A stretch of DNA of 64,000 nucleotides from Astragalus membranaceus (GCA_039519185.1 CM076849.1:104550077-104614076); one strand, 5' to 3'; positions 22,411 through 35,889 are shown, counted from the first letter of the stretch. The notes: generated by a model not told the origin, from the sequence alone. A program made the numbers and translations.

Positions 22411-22644
22411 GACATTAAGGGTGTGTTTGGATTAGAAGAGAAAGAGGGAAGAGAGAGTGAGGAAAGAGAGAAAGAGGTGAGAAAAAGAGTAGATTACAGG
22501 TGTTGTTTGGTCTAAGGGAAAAAGATAAGAGAAATAAGGAAGAGAGAGTTGTGTCACTTGGTTTGGTTGGAGCGAAAGAGAGAAGAGAAAAAAAATACTA
22601 GTTTTGAAAGGAAAAAAAGACCTCTATGTGTTAGATTTAATTTT

Positions 22645-23553
22645 GGCTAATTTATAGTTTTAGTCCCTCTATTTTCATAAATTCGGGTATTTGGTCCCCC
22701 TATTTTAAAACTCTGACAATTAGTCCCCCTATTTTAAAAAATTCATACATTTAGTCCAAAAGGGGGTTTTTCAAAATTTTTTTGCTAGTGTGGAGGAGTC
22801 TTAAAAAAAAATGATGTGGACCTCATTAATTGACGTGGCGCCGCTGCCACATCAATTAATGAGCTACATAAGCATGCAACATAATTAATTTACTAATAAA
22901 ATATTCAAACTAAAAACAAATCACAAAACTTAATTTTTTTGAAAAAACAAAACAAAACTTGAAATTAAAATTAAAAGAATATATACAACAATTTGAGGAA
23001 CACGATCGAAGAACATAACCCAGAATCGAAAACAACAATTGTTTCAACTTTCAATATCATCAACCCTTTCTTCTCCTCCCTTGTAACCAAAAAAATAAAC
23101 CCTTTCTTCAATTTCCATTTCCATTGTTTTCCCCCATAACCCAGATCGAAGGACAAACTTAAATTAAAATCGAAAATCAAAATCCCCATAACCCAGGATA
23201 AAGAACAACGTAACCCATAACCCAAAAAATAAAAATAACCAAAACCCAGAAAAAAAAAATCACCATAAGTAATGCTTCTCCGTTTCCACTGCCTCATTAC
23301 CACCACCACCACCTTCAAACCCTAAAAATCGGATCATCTTCTATCCCAGAAAATCCCAGCTGATGGAAAGAAAGAGAGAGAAGACACCAAGGCAAGGAAA
23401 TGAAGAGGTGGTTCGGTTCTGCTCCTCTCTTGTATTCCTCACCGCCATGACTACTAGGGGTACGATTCTCTCAAGGAGCTTTCTAGATCACACCTTCTGG
23501 CTTTGTGTTTGATTGTGCAGAGAATGAAATGAACAAGATGAGATCTGGAGGGA

Positions 23554-23634
<81 letters not shown>

Positions 23635-24134
23635 GTGTAGGTGATGAGAAGGTACTGGGAAGGGGATTGGGATTTTACAATTAGAAGAGGAATTGGATTT
23701 ACAATGAGATCTGGAGGAAGAGAAAGAAACGTGATGATGCTCCGCTTTTAGATGAGATCTGGAATGGAAATTAAGGAATTTATGGATTTTAAATGAGATG
23801 AGACTTTAGTGTTCTTGTTTTGATTTTCATTTTGTTAATTGTTTTACTGTTTTAATGTTTTATTAATAATATAAGTTATTTAATTTTTTTTAATATGATG
23901 TGGCTGTACACATGGCTTATTAAATGATGTGGCGTACACGTGGGCAAGCTGCATCAGCTGCCACGTCAGCTTTTTTGGTCACCCGTCCAGATCAGCACAA
24001 AAAAATTGAAAACCCCTTTTGGACTAAATTAATGAGTTTTTTAAAAATAGGGAGACTAAATGTCTGTGTTTTTAAATAAGGGGACCAAATATCCGAATTT
24101 ATGAAAATAGGAGGACCCAAACTATAATTTAGCC
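22645..24134. mobile_element. Non-autonomous Mutator-like element
   Basis: Ends are GGCTAATTTATAGTTTTAG and CAAACTATAATTTAGCC, inverted repeats that extend imperfectly for about 180 bp (for example CATAAATTCGGGTATTTGG against CCAAATATCCGAATTTATG). A perfect 9-bp target duplication TTTAATTTT flanks it (22636-22644, 24135-24143), the length expected for Mutator-type transposition. It has no transposase. The interior includes a long GA microsatellite and gene-like sequence (22960-23530) that I cannot assign. Confidence 0.85.
23549..23632. repeat. (GA)n microsatellite
   Basis: An almost uninterrupted AG run of about 75 bp inside the Mutator-like element. Confidence 0.95.
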
Positions 24135-24537
24135 TTTAATTTTTTAATTTAATCAACTTAATAGTTATTTTAATTATTTAATTAAATTAGTTAAATATTC
24201 ATTTAATCTATTTTAATTAGTTAAATAATTATTTTAATCATTTAATCTAATTAGTTAAATATTTATTTTAGTTATTTAATTTAACTAAATAATTAAAAGA
24301 ATTAGAAAATTTGGGTGATAAAGTGATGGTAAAATGGTGAAAGCATAATTATTGAGCCATTTCTCCTCACTTTTTCCCCACAATTGGAGAGATTGCAAAA
24401 AACACTAAAACAATCATCATCTCTCTCTCTTTCCCATTTCTTCCCTCAACCAAACATGAGAAAATGACTCTCCCTTCCCTCTTTCTCTCTTCCCTTACTC
24501 TCTCTTCTCTCTTTCACCTCAAACAAACACACCTTAA

Positions 24538-25131
24538 ACCAATCGGATGAAACCGTGATTGATTTAGGAAGATGAGCGATGAACAAAACCAAATTTTCTG
24601 AGATTTGATGAAGAAGATGTACCCTAGTTTGTTTTTTGTTTTTAATAAAAGTTAAAAAAAATGACCTGGAATATGAGTTTATACAACTAAGTAGGCTTAT
24701 TGGAGGCACATAAGCAAAAGTAATAGATACACAAGAACTGTAACGGCCACATAAGTATTTTTTTAAAGGAGTTAGACGGAAAAGCCTAACTTTGTTAACA
24801 TTTTAAAACTTAAATGACCGAATTGGGAAAAAACTAAGACAAATGACCAAATCGAAATTTGAAATTAAGTTAAGCGACTTCGGGAACAATTTGAGTTAAA
24901 ATGAGATTCTAATCCAACCTTGTTTTTTTAGATTTGGATTCTCAAATGAGAACAATTCGCTTTAGTGTATAAAATAAGTAATTTCAACAATTGATGAGAA
25001 AATCAAGCTTAATATTCCATGTACATGCATGACAAACCAATCCTTGATTTTCTAAATAATGGTTAGATTACTCACTTTAAAATATTCAGATATTGTATTC
25101 TTATGGGACGAGGTCAAACTCGACCCTAAGT
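24538..25131. other. Intergenic stretch, no gene seen
   Basis: AT-rich flank between the Harbinger-like element and a small inverted-repeat element. No ORF with protein character. Confidence 0.5.
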
Positions 25132-25450
25132 AGCAATGTTTTTAAAACCTAGCCTCAGATCGAATCAGTAAAAACTTTTAAACATAGTTCAATTGATTCA
25201 TTCGGTTCAACTATGACCGAACAAGATGACCAAAATAAAAAAAATTAAATATTAAATTTAGGGAAGAGTGTATGAAAAATCATATGAAGCCATTCAATCA
25301 GATTTTATTCGTGGTTCAACTGCAATCCAATTAATCATGGCGATACAACCATACTTTTGTTCAACTATAGTTGAACCAAATAATAAACCGATTGATTCTC
25401 ATTTCAACCGTTTGAACCGGGCAGTTCGGTCCAGCTTTAAAAACATTGCT
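25132..25450. mobile_element. MITE-like inverted-repeat element
   Basis: Left end AGCAATGTTTTTAAAACC, right end GCTTTAAAAACATTGCT, an inverted pair of about 15 bp with 319 bp between the outer edges. The inner sequence is rich in GGTTCAA and TTGAACC motifs, as in a widespread class of legume MITEs. The ORF through it is not a gene. No clear target duplication was seen. Confidence 0.6.
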
Positions 25451-25927
25451 AAATTACTAAATACCTCAAGCCAAGTTAAGTCATCGGGTCGGGCCATGAA
25501 AACCATTTTTAAAAGGGAAATAACCAAACGGAACTCGAGTAAAACGTAAAAACAATTCTATTGGGAGAATAAACAAAAAACAGTTTGTAATCTAAAAATA
25601 AATATATATTTACTTACTCGTTAAATGCCAAGTCAATTTAGACCCTGTGATTTGAAAGTTTCATGCAAGATTTCCTAGTTGAGACAGCATGAACAGATAG
25701 AGATTTGAACAGAATACAAAAGAAAGAGATAGACAGTTAATAAAATGCCTTGAACAGCATCTCACCATCAAACATTTCTGTACCTGGAAGTAACTTTCTC
25801 AACAAAATTCATAAATAAATAGTGATTCAAGCTCATTCAATATTAACATTGAGTTGTAAACTTAAAGAGAGAAAAAGAATCTTAAACCCAAAAAAATAAT
25901 TATCATCTTAGAAATAAAAAAGAGTTA

Positions 25928-28900
25928 TCATGGAAACTGAAATGAACTACCAATTTGGTTGGTACCAGCTGGAGGGTTGATTGAGACCCAAAGGAATGAT
26001 ATTATGATTGCTATCATACCTGACCATACAAAAACAATGGTAGGTGTCCTTCCTCTTCTTCCCATCAAACCTTTTGCAAAAGGGTATAGATGTGTCAACA
26101 CCCAAAAGCTGAAGAAAACACCACCTAATAAATTGCTCCACTGAGGTATGATACTATGTATAGTCTTGCTAACTCCAACAGCTATTGCTATCAAGTTCAC
26201 CATCATGATTGTGATTGGTGGTATCATAAGATATGACCATTTAACAATATAGAGATCAGAAAACTCATCACCCACATCATCACCGCCAGATTTAGTAGTC
26301 AAAGTGAAAGAGATTTCAATGCCTGCTATAACTTTAAGCAAACCTTGAAGCACAGCAGCTAGATGAGCACTTGTTCCTCCAATCAACCAAAACTGTTCAT
26401 TTCTCCACCATTCTTCAAGTTTGATTCCGGACCACCTAATCTCAAGCACAGCAAGCAAGCATACAGTCACAGTAATGGCTAAGAGGTACACAAGATAAGT
26501 GCCATCGAGTGTTTGAACAATGAACTGGCCTGAGAAGAGGGAGAGTGAAGGAAGGAAGCAATAGACAATAAGGAAAAAGGATGTGAACGGATAAATTCCA
26601 ACATTAAGGTATCCTATCCTTTGAAGAAACTTCATTCTTGGACTAGCTAATATTGCATTGTTTCTAGAGAAGAATATCTCAACTGAACCAGTAGCCCATC
26701 TAAGAATTTGATGCAGCCTATCAGTGAGATTGATGGGAGCTGTTCCACGGAAGGCGTCACGTTTGGTTGCACAATAAACTGATTTCCATCCCCTATTGTG
26801 CATCCTATAGCCAGTGACAACATCCTCAGTAACTGAACCATAGATCCATCCGACACGCTGTCCCCACTCAGTTTTGTCTTCGTACCAACATGAGATAACA
26901 CTAATAGCTTCTGCCAAAGCTGATGCATCAAAAAGCTCACGTGGCATGGTGAGAGCACCGGGAGGGCGTCCATTTTTCACAGTTGGGTGATCAGCAAGTG
27001 GTCTACCTTGGAACTCTGCCACAGGAATTGAGTTGATAAGCATAATTGAGTTTCCAAACTTTTCAGGGTACAATGATAGATTCATTTCTTCATCCTTATC
27101 TGAGTCGCCCATTTTAAGTGCCCGACTTTCTTCTGAGGTGTGAGCATTCTTCTTTTGACGACCAAAGCAGCAACTAAAGAAACCTGAGCTGTGTTCTTTG
27201 GAGCGGGGAGGATCAAAACCATAAAGGGCGACCCTTTTAAATATACAGCCAGTTCCTACATAGACTGGCCCTTGAAGTCCATCAAGAGCTCTCATGTTAA
27301 CATCAAAGAAGACAGTATTGTGATTAGCATATCTATCAGATGGGTCAATTCCCTCAAACCTCTGGGGGAACTGAACATAGCAAATGCGATCACCACCACG
27401 GTCCATCATAAAGCACATACCTTCCCTCATTGCCTTTGAGTTGTAGATATAATGGTCACAGTCAAGGTTGAGGATGAAAGGACCATTGGACATGATGGCT
27501 GACGCTCTTACCAAGGCATTCATGGCTCCGGCTTTTTTGTTTTGATCATAGCCTGGATTTTTCTCTCTAGAAACATAAACAAGAAGTGGAAGTCGGATAT
27601 CAACATCAGTCATATCAATAAGATTTTCAGCAGCTCCGAGAAGAGGTTCATCACTTTGAGGTTTCAACAACACCTGGAATATCATTCATGAAATATCAGT
27701 TATTTATTCTCATCTCCACAACAATAAACTCAACTAGGGTTTTAAAAAATAGTTGGTGACCCCGTTTTGGGTTGCGACATCAAGGTTTTTGATGTCTCTT
27801 AGGGACCACAACTCAGACTGCGATTGAGGCTGCATCAATTGCGCTTTACTGCGATTATACGCAGTATCCAGAATCGCGATATGGTCGTGACCACAACCAC
27901 AATTTAAAACTAGAATTCAACATTTCTAGGACCTACTTTAGTACCATAATTATACTACTATGGTCACCCCTAGAGTGCTCAGCTGAAGAGTTCAACCAAG
28001 TCCCTGGCCAATGAGATCCATCAGCCATCCATGTTGCTTTTGGAATCTTTACAGGTTCAATATGTTCATCTTCCTTGTTTTGTCTCTGAAGGTTCATGGC
28101 CTTGATTTCCTCTCTTGCATGAAAGGCATCTGATCTACGACGAATAGAGTCAGGCAAACCATTGATCCTGACCTTGAACTCACCATACTCACGCTTCACC
28201 TTCCTACGATCATTCACAAAATCTGCCTTTACTTTGTTTTCATAAGGATCTCTCTTTAAGCTGAAATATGATTCAGGATTCCTAGGCTCTATATCATGTT
28301 TACGGCAGAATGGAACCCACACAGTAGCAAAGCTAGCAGCTTCAGCCATAGCTTCAAAAGTTAAAAGTGCACCCCCATCATCAGAAACATAGCAAGCTAG
28401 CTTCTCAACTGGATAATCAGTAGCTAAAATGGATAAGATGGTGTTTGCAGTTACAAGAGGTGGTTCTTTTTCAGGATCAGCGGTAGAGACAAAGATATCT
28501 ATGCCTGGCAGGTCAGATTTTCCTGTAGGATTTTCAGGACTTGGTGTTTCAAATTTTTCCTTCAGAACGTTAAGATCGGTGGAACGATTAACTGGGCATA
28601 GCTTTGGCAATTGATCAAGAAGCCAAGAAAAAGCGAACCATATTTCACAAACCACAGACATGCCCCATAGCCATATTGCATCAGTGTTTTTGTTCTTGAC
28701 CCTCCATGAAAGGAACAGTACCGACGCAACCAAACGGATGAAAAAAATGAGACTGTAAAATCAGATGCAACACAAAGAAAGACAACTGTCAGAAACACAT
28801 TATATTACAAGTTCATGACTATATTACATTATAGAGTTATAGACGACGTAGTATTTAAAACATTCTGATATATTGTGGTATGCTTGGTAGTGTTGAGGAC

Positions 28901-30250
28901 AATGCAACAACGTTGACCTAATTTCAAGATTCAATACATGGATGGAAACAAAATTGCTTCTCCAAAGTCTCAGTACATCAGCCAAACAGCTTAAGCCAAT
29001 ATAATATCCATTATTCTGCTGTATTCAATTTCAATATATAATGACAAAAACATTTTTTGAGAAAAGAGAGAGAAGAGAAAAACTTATAACCATCTATTTT
29101 CTCCAGTCTGCCTATAAGATACATCCCACTACAAGAAATTATGAGAATACACCTTTTTATGTTATTGGACACAAATGAAACACAACATGAAGCATGATTT
29201 TTTTCTTATATGATATTCACTCTAATAGAGTATAGAGCATGGTTATTCAAAGCTAATTATCATGGTAAAATTGACAAAAGCATTCAAGATTCAGTATACA
29301 GATGGAAACCAAATTGCTTCTCCAAAATCTCAGTACATATCAGGCAAAAACCTTTAGCCAATATAAAATCCATTCTTCTATTGAATTCAATAGATAATGA
29401 CAAATGAAACACAGCATGAAGCATGGTTTTTTCTAATATATTATTCACTCTAATAGAGTATAAAGCATTCTTATTTAAAGCCAATCATCATGACAAAATT
29501 GACAAAAGCATTGAGGGGTGAATTTATATGTATGTCAGTAAATACTGGTCATATATTATATAATCCACTAAAAAAGCATACCGATCCAAACATATAATAA
29601 AATGCACCAATAGGTCAAGTATAATGAAGCCAAACAGACATTTAGAACAAAGGGAAAGTGCATGGTTTTGATTATTAGCATTTAGCAATATTTTTTAAAC
29701 CAAAAAAAAAAGATTTATACCGATATGAACTCAAAATAGCAGCAGGTATCTTCAGTTTCCGTGTAAGTGGCCTCCAGTGTCTGCTCATCAACTCAATGGG
29801 CCTCGAAACATCATCATCTTTTCCATTTCCAAAATTCCCTTCTTTTGGCCATATAGCATTGCCAAAGCCATAAGTACCTTTTGCTTCAAAGAGCCATCTA
29901 TTATGATCAAAATCTTCAGTTTGACATCTCATCAGTGCTGACTTTGTAGACTTTATCAAGGACAACCTCCTTTCCACATTAGACGTCCCACTTGGTGGAG
30001 GAAGTGGAAGTGGCCTTCCATCCTCCACAGCCAATTCATCTAGCTCCGTGTTCTCATGTGAGATTGTTGAGTCCATAGGTTGGTTATCAGGAGTTGGTGG
30101 TAAATGCACAGTATAATTCATGAAGTCATTACTTCCTAGCTCACTGTCAAATGTCACAGTTGGAAGTAAAGGATGCGTCTGGTTATCAGGTGCATCAGAA
30201 GAAGTTGACGACATCCATAATTTGCTTGCTTTGAATGATCTCGATGCCAT
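25928..30250 (-). CDS. Cellulose synthase-like protein D (CSLD)
   Basis: Glycosyltransferase family 2 membrane enzyme; plant CSLDs make beta-glucan or mannan-type wall polysaccharide in tip-growing or dividing cells. Three coding exons on the minus strand: 30250-29721, 28752-27945 and 27673-25928. All join in phase (530 + 808 + 1746 nt) to give 1027 aa, the usual CSLD range. Start is MASRSFKASK. Key motifs are LSWRVKNKNTDAIWLWGM (membrane entry), STADPEKEPPLVTANT, SDDGGALLTFEAMAEAA (first Asp), LNLDCDHYIYN (DxD), GYRMHNRGW with VTED just before it, and LHQILRWATGSVEIFF (QxxRW). Hydrophobic helices follow in the C-terminal 250 residues, and it ends in SFQFP. No RING-type Cys cluster is visible in the N-terminal region. 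The phrase VERRLSLIKSTKSALM suggests the CSLD1/4 side, which is an inference. Frame is intact. Confidence 0.97.
28920..29515. repeat. Tandem duplication inside CSLD intron 1
   Basis: Segment CAAGATTCAATACATGGATG...CCAATATAATATCC (28923-29010) recurs as CAAGATTCAGTATACAGATG... (29285-29372). TGAAACACA.CATGAAGCAT...GACAAAAGCATT (29176-29285) recurs at 29405-29511. The unit is about 360 bp in the first copy and shorter in the second. It lies within the intron between 28753 and 29720. Confidence 0.8.
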
Positions 30251-31800
30251 GTTTGAGGACAAAGATTAATTCTTAATCCTAATATCCTGAAAATTAAAAC
30301 TTGAGCACATAAGATCTACATCAGCATTGTAGTTAACTCGCCTTATCAGAAACAAACTGTAGCATAAAGTTAACCTCAAAGTACTATAAAATTTTGCAAT
30401 ATAATCTAAAATCAAAATGTAACTAGTGAACCCTCTACACAGCTACACCCTTCTGCCAGATGCACAGAGCAAATCTGTTGAAGCATGATACAAAATTCTA
30501 GAATGTGTGAGAAATAACAAGATTATGTAACCATAGGGTACTAGTCTCTTGATTATTCTAGAACCGTAGGAACTAGAATTTTCTAATCATAAAACTAGTA
30601 GGATCAAATACTATCTAGTGTACTACTAAAGTAATATAATTTTAGTTTTCAAAAACTCCTCACTATCATCTCCCCACAAAATCCTATCTTCACTATTTCA
30701 ATTGTTTTCTCCTAAAACTACTAACAAAATCACTAGACCTAAGAGAAGTTTTGAAGAACTTACTAAAAATGTCACCAGATTTGCCGAAAAACATAGAAAA
30801 TCAATAAAACCATAAATGAAATCACAGGTCATGTGAACTTCAAAACGCAACAGATTCATTCACATGAATCTAAAGAACACATGCAAAAAACATAACTAAT
30901 GCAAAAAAACACTTGTTTTCCATACTCACAATTTCTGAGCACCAAAACCAACTTGAAGAACTCAAAGTAGGACTATAACCTAAGGAAAAAGACCAATCCT
31001 TGTTAAATGACTCTTGGTAAATACAAAAAAAAAAATCAGAAGACGAAAAACGGCGCACCTGTTGAATCAAAGTTGAAAAGCAAAAACCCTTTTTGACTTC
31101 CTTTCACTGCTTCAAAATCACAAATAAATAAATAAGAAAAAACAAAAGAAATCCAAAATAGGAATGAAAATATCTTGTCCAATTCCAAAATTCCACCATT
31201 GTCGCCCTTATTTTCGGCAAGCAAAATCAGTCAGCCCGTTACACAAGCAAGAAATCCATCACCATAACAAAATAAAGATTCTGATACGTTTACTAAAAAT
31301 AAAAGATAAAAAAAAACATCCCTTGATAATGCATAAGCAGGCAAAGAAAATAACGAAGCATAGATTACATACGAATTTGTTGTTTGAACTTTGAACTTTG
31401 AAGAGCTAAATGGTACTGAGTTTGAGCTCTGTAATGAGAAGAAAATCTATCTTTTATCTCAACCAACCCTCTTTCCCTTCCCACCCCAAATTAGAAACCC
31501 ACAAAGCCCTTTCTTCTTCTTGGGATTTCATCAAACACCTCTTCTCCACCAAATCCTGCAAAATCACCACCACTACAAAAGAGCAATATCCTCTGAGCAA
31601 TCCCCTACCTCCCTTTTGAATCCGACCAAAATATTTCGGATCCTCTGCGGAAGATAACAACCTCTTCTTCCCTCTCCGCAACGACATCTTCCCGTTCACT
31701 GCATGCGGCGAGATCCTCCTCCTCCCTTTTCGCAACCTCTTCATGTCCAAAATAAACAAGTTATTCAAAAATTGTGGTTGAATTGAATGGTAGACTGAAC
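30251..31800 (-). promoter_or_regulatory. CSLD 5' flank with probable 5' UTR intron
   Basis: About 35 bases upstream of the ATG the minus strand has TTTAATTTTCAG followed by GATATTAGG, a good splice acceptor. A candidate donor AACAG|GTGCGCC lies near 31060. This suggests a leader intron of about 0.8 kb, with the first exon and promoter above 31060. The region up to 31800 contains short pyrimidine-rich stretches but no gene I can support. Confidence 0.35.
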
Positions 31801-32289
31801 AAATGTGCGTGTCTTGACTACCTCTGCTGGCATTATGTTGAGTGATAGATGCTTCGTTGCGCCGTCATTATTCAGCGAAGCGGCCTCATGTGCGGTCATA
31901 AAGCACCGTAACACCGTGTGCCGTCTGTAACCGTCACTGCGCCGTCCCGCAGTGTTTACTCGTAGAGCAACATTGACCTGCAGCGCAGTGTTGACTCGTT
32001 GAACATCCTTTGGATTGCAGACGTAAATTGATACTATAAAATAGGTACTGGACTGTTTAATGAATTTGTAATCGGAAAATTCATTTGCTTATTCTGTTTT
32101 TTTTTTACAATGTTTGCTCATTCAGTTTTATTTTGCTGCTAATTGAAATATATAATATATTGTTTGTTGTCCAGAGCATTACTTATTCACAAACTTAATT
32201 ATCTATGCATAAACGGCTATCTTAGATATATATACCTTTTCCCTTTATCTTATCCTAAAATATAAAAGTTAGATTGATATGAAAATATG
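31801..32289. other. Intergenic stretch, no gene seen
   Basis: It includes a GC-richer segment (31840-32010) with repeated GCCGTC/CAGTGTT motifs, then AT-rich sequence. No ORF worth calling. Confidence 0.4.
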
Positions 32290-32763
32290 GTATGTCTGCC
32301 ACTTTTTCGCGAGTTGGGGCCAAGAAATTTTCATTAGCCTTTCAAAAATTTGAGTTGCATTTATGGATATTTGGTTTCTTGGTGTAAAGAAAAGGGAAAA
32401 GTTGAGTGTGTTTTTACGTATAGGGGGGTGATAGCAAAATATGTGAACAGAAAATTTGGTGCGTCTTATCAATACAATGTGGAATAGTCAATACAATGTG
32501 GAATAGGGGTGATAACATGACATGTGAATAGTAAATGTGGAGTATATATATAACCTCAATGTAAGTTGTAACACGGTTGGAGATGGTCTGAAAATTTGCT
32601 CTAAAAATAGCCCATCTTCAAGATTGCTCCTTTTGAATATCTAATTAGTTGAATATATAGAATGATTTTGTCGAGAGGATGAAGATTATGTGTTTGGATT
32701 GCTTAAAGGAGGCTAGAGTTGATGAAGAAATTAGAGAGATTATGGGTGTGTGTGTGTGTGAGT

Positions 32764-32767
<4 letters not shown>

Positions 32768-32847
<80 letters not shown>
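32768..32847. repeat. (GA)n microsatellite
   Basis: An AG run of about 80 bp within module b, preceded by GTGTGTGTGTGTGAGTGAGTG. Confidence 0.97.
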
Positions 32848-32849
<2 letters not shown>

Positions 32850-34869
32850 TTGTTCATGGCTTATGGTGGTAGTAAAGAAGGTGTGAGAAGAAAGTAATGC
32901 CCAAACAAAATGAGAAGTGGGTGATTCTTCTTTGAAAATGGCCATCAATTTAGTTGTCAATGAATGTGGTTGTATATATGACTACAAAGAAATAACATAA
33001 TTAAAAAGTGAAACACAAGGATATCATACAAGGTTGGATGAAAATCACCAATAAAATATAAACACCTATACAAAGTTGAAAGAAGACGATGAAGGTTTCT
33101 ATTGTAATTGTGACTGAAGTTCCCACAGGTAGTCGTGGTTTGTTGTAACACTGCCGGAGATGGTTTGTAAATTTGCACCAAAAAGTGGCTCATCCCAAAA
33201 CACGCTGATTAGCATTGCATTTTACGAATTTTGTCACAAATATATATTTTTTCTTAAAAACGGATTATTGAGGAACGAACTTCGCGTATCTGGACATGTA
33301 AGTTTTTTCTAGACTATAAATTATCCAAAGTACACTGCTTAGCATCGCATTTTATAAAGTTTGTCACTGAATTATTTTTTTCACCAAACCAATTATTAAG
33401 AAAAGAACTTAGCGTATTTGAATATCTAAAACTTTTTCAAAACCTTAAAACAATGGGTGGTTCTAGGATGATGGATCAATTAAGTCTCTCACTGGTTTAC
33501 CACTAAAATTGACCGTAAGATATTGTGTAAAATACTATGGGTGGTTAAGATTGAATTAGCCGATATTAAATTTCTACCATTGATGAATTTTTAGACAACA
33601 TCCTACAAACAATTTTAGTAGTTCACGATGAGGGACTTATGTGGATTCCTCACCGTAAAAACATCCTAAAACAATATTATTTTAAAATAAAAAACAATTA
33701 AATATGAAAAAGTAAAAAAAAAGGTAAAGTGCGTGCGGAAGTCACAACACGTTTTAAGCAATGAGCAAATAAGAGACAACACACGTTTTATAGTTGAAAA
33801 TTCCTTTTTGATAGTGTTTGCATTTTAAGCGCTTTTCTGAACAAAATACTTGTCATATTCTGATTCCTTGTTGAATTTTGAGCATTTTAGGTTCAAATAT
33901 TGTTCTTTTTGGTACTTTGTAGCAAAATCACCGTTGTGGAGATTGAAGATTTTTTGAACTTCAAATTCAAGATTTTAGTTCCAGAAGGGATTTTGCGCAT
34001 AAGTACGTTTCTAACTTTAATTTTAGTTCCATTGAATTCCTTATGGGATTTTATTCAAGTTAGAGTCCAATTTAATTCAATTTGGTCGCGTATTGCATGA
34101 GTTATTTAAGAAACAAGAAATCAAAGGGACATTGGTGTGCTCGAAGACATTCATACTGTTCTTCATTTTTCTTGTACTTTTGTTTAAAATGACCAAACAG
34201 AAACATATATGAAAAATAAAAGATCAAACAGAAACAAATATGAAATATAAAGGATCAAAGTGAGAAAAAAAAGATAAAGGACCAAACTGACACATACATA
34301 AAAAATAAAGGATCAAAACAGAAGAAAAAGATAAAAGACCAAACTAAAACTTTGGTAAAATATAAAGGATCAAAAGTGCTATTCAACCTATTTTATATTA
34401 GGGAAAAACTATAGTGCGAAAGTTTTTGCATTTGAGGTAGAAGTGAGGTAGAAGTTGGAGCCAAGAAATTTTCATTAGCCTGCCAAAAATTTGAGTTGCA
34501 TTTCTGATATTTGGTTTGTTGGTGTAAAGAAAAGAGAAAAGTTGAGTGTGTTTTACGTATAGGGGGGGGTGATAGCAAAATATGTGAACAGTAATTTTGG
34601 TGTGTCTTATCAATACAATGTGGAATAGTCAATGCAGTGTGGAATAGGGGTGATAACATGACATGTGAATAGTAAATGTGGAGTATATATATAACCTCAA
34701 TGTAAGTTGTAACACCGTTGGAGATGGTCTGAAAATTTGCTCTAAAAATAGTCCATCTTCAAGATTGCTTCTTTTGAATATCTAATTAGATGAATAGAAT
34801 GATTTTGTCGAGAGAATGAAGATTATGTGCTTGGATTGCTTAAAGGAGGCTGGAGTTGATGAAGAAAGT

Positions 34870-34875
<6 letters not shown>

Positions 34876-34942
<67 letters not shown>
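34876..34942. repeat. (GA)n microsatellite
   Basis: The corresponding AG run in the second copy of module b, about 67 bp; the third copy at about 35428 has only a short interrupted run. Confidence 0.97.
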
Positions 34943-34947
<5 letters not shown>

Positions 34948-35889
34948 TTCATGGCTTATGGTGGTAGTAAAGAAGGAGTGAGAAGAAAGTAATGGCCAAA
35001 CAAAATGAGAAGTGAGAAGTGTGGGTGATTCTTCTTCGAAAATGGCCATCAATTTAGTTGTCAATGAATGTGGTTGTATATATGACTACAAAGAAATAAC
35101 AAAATTAAAAAGTGAAACACAAGGATATCATGCAGGGTTGGATGAAAATCACCAATAAAATATAAGCACCTATACAAAGTTGAAAGAAGACGATGAAGGG
35201 TTCTATTGTAATTGTGACTGAAGTTCCCATAGGTAGTCGTGGTTTGTTGTAACACTGCCGGAGATGGTTTGTAAATTTGCACCAAAAAGTGGCTCATCTT
35301 CAAGGTTGCTCCTTTTAGATATATTATTAGATGGATAAAAAGATTTGGTCGAGAGGATGAAGATTATGTGCTTGGATTGCTCAAAGAATGTTGGAGTTGA
35401 TGAGAAAATTAGATAGAATGTGAGCTTGAGAGAGAGAGAGAGATAGAGAGTTAGAAATTGTTCATGGCTTATGGTGGTTGTAAAAAGGGAGTGAGAAGAA
35501 AGTAATGTCCAAAAATGAAGAAATATGGCTTTAGGATGAGGAAGAAAAGGTGTAACAGGAGAATGAAAATTGAGTGATGCTTCTTGGAAAGTGATCACAA
35601 ATTCAGTTGTCAATGAATGTGGTTGCATGGCTGCAAAGAAGACAATACAATTAGAAAGTGAAACATGTGGGTATGATGGAGGGTTGGATGAAAACTACCA
35701 ATAAAATAGAAGAACATATACAAAGTCGAAAAAAGATTATGGGGTTTTATTGTAAATATGGTGGAAGTTCACCAGTCATTAAAGAAACAGAAAAAGGGGG
35801 GTTGGGGCGAGTACTCGAAAAAAAACAAAACGCGAGAAGAAATGCAATTATAAGGAAAAAAGTATAAAAATAAGTTGATATTTTAACAT

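Larger units (their letters stand above)
22419..24534. mobile_element. Harbinger/Tourist-like element with TAA target duplication
   Basis: Left end GGGTGTGTTTGG, right end CAAACACACCT, an inverted pair with the outermost base mismatched. TAA flanks both ends (22416-22418 and 24535-24537), as for PIF/Harbinger elements. The inverted arms continue as AGAGAAAGAGGGAAGAGAGAG against its complement near 24470-24515. No transposase. Without the inner element (22645-24134) it is about 620 bp, a miniature inverted-repeat size. Confidence 0.75.

Noticed and set aside
25268..25549. 93-aa ORF on plus strand
   Set aside because: Lies within the MITE-like element and its flank; no family resemblance.
32645..35064. 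Poly-Ser/Leu ORFs on the minus strand
   Set aside because: They are translations of (GA)n/(CT)n runs.
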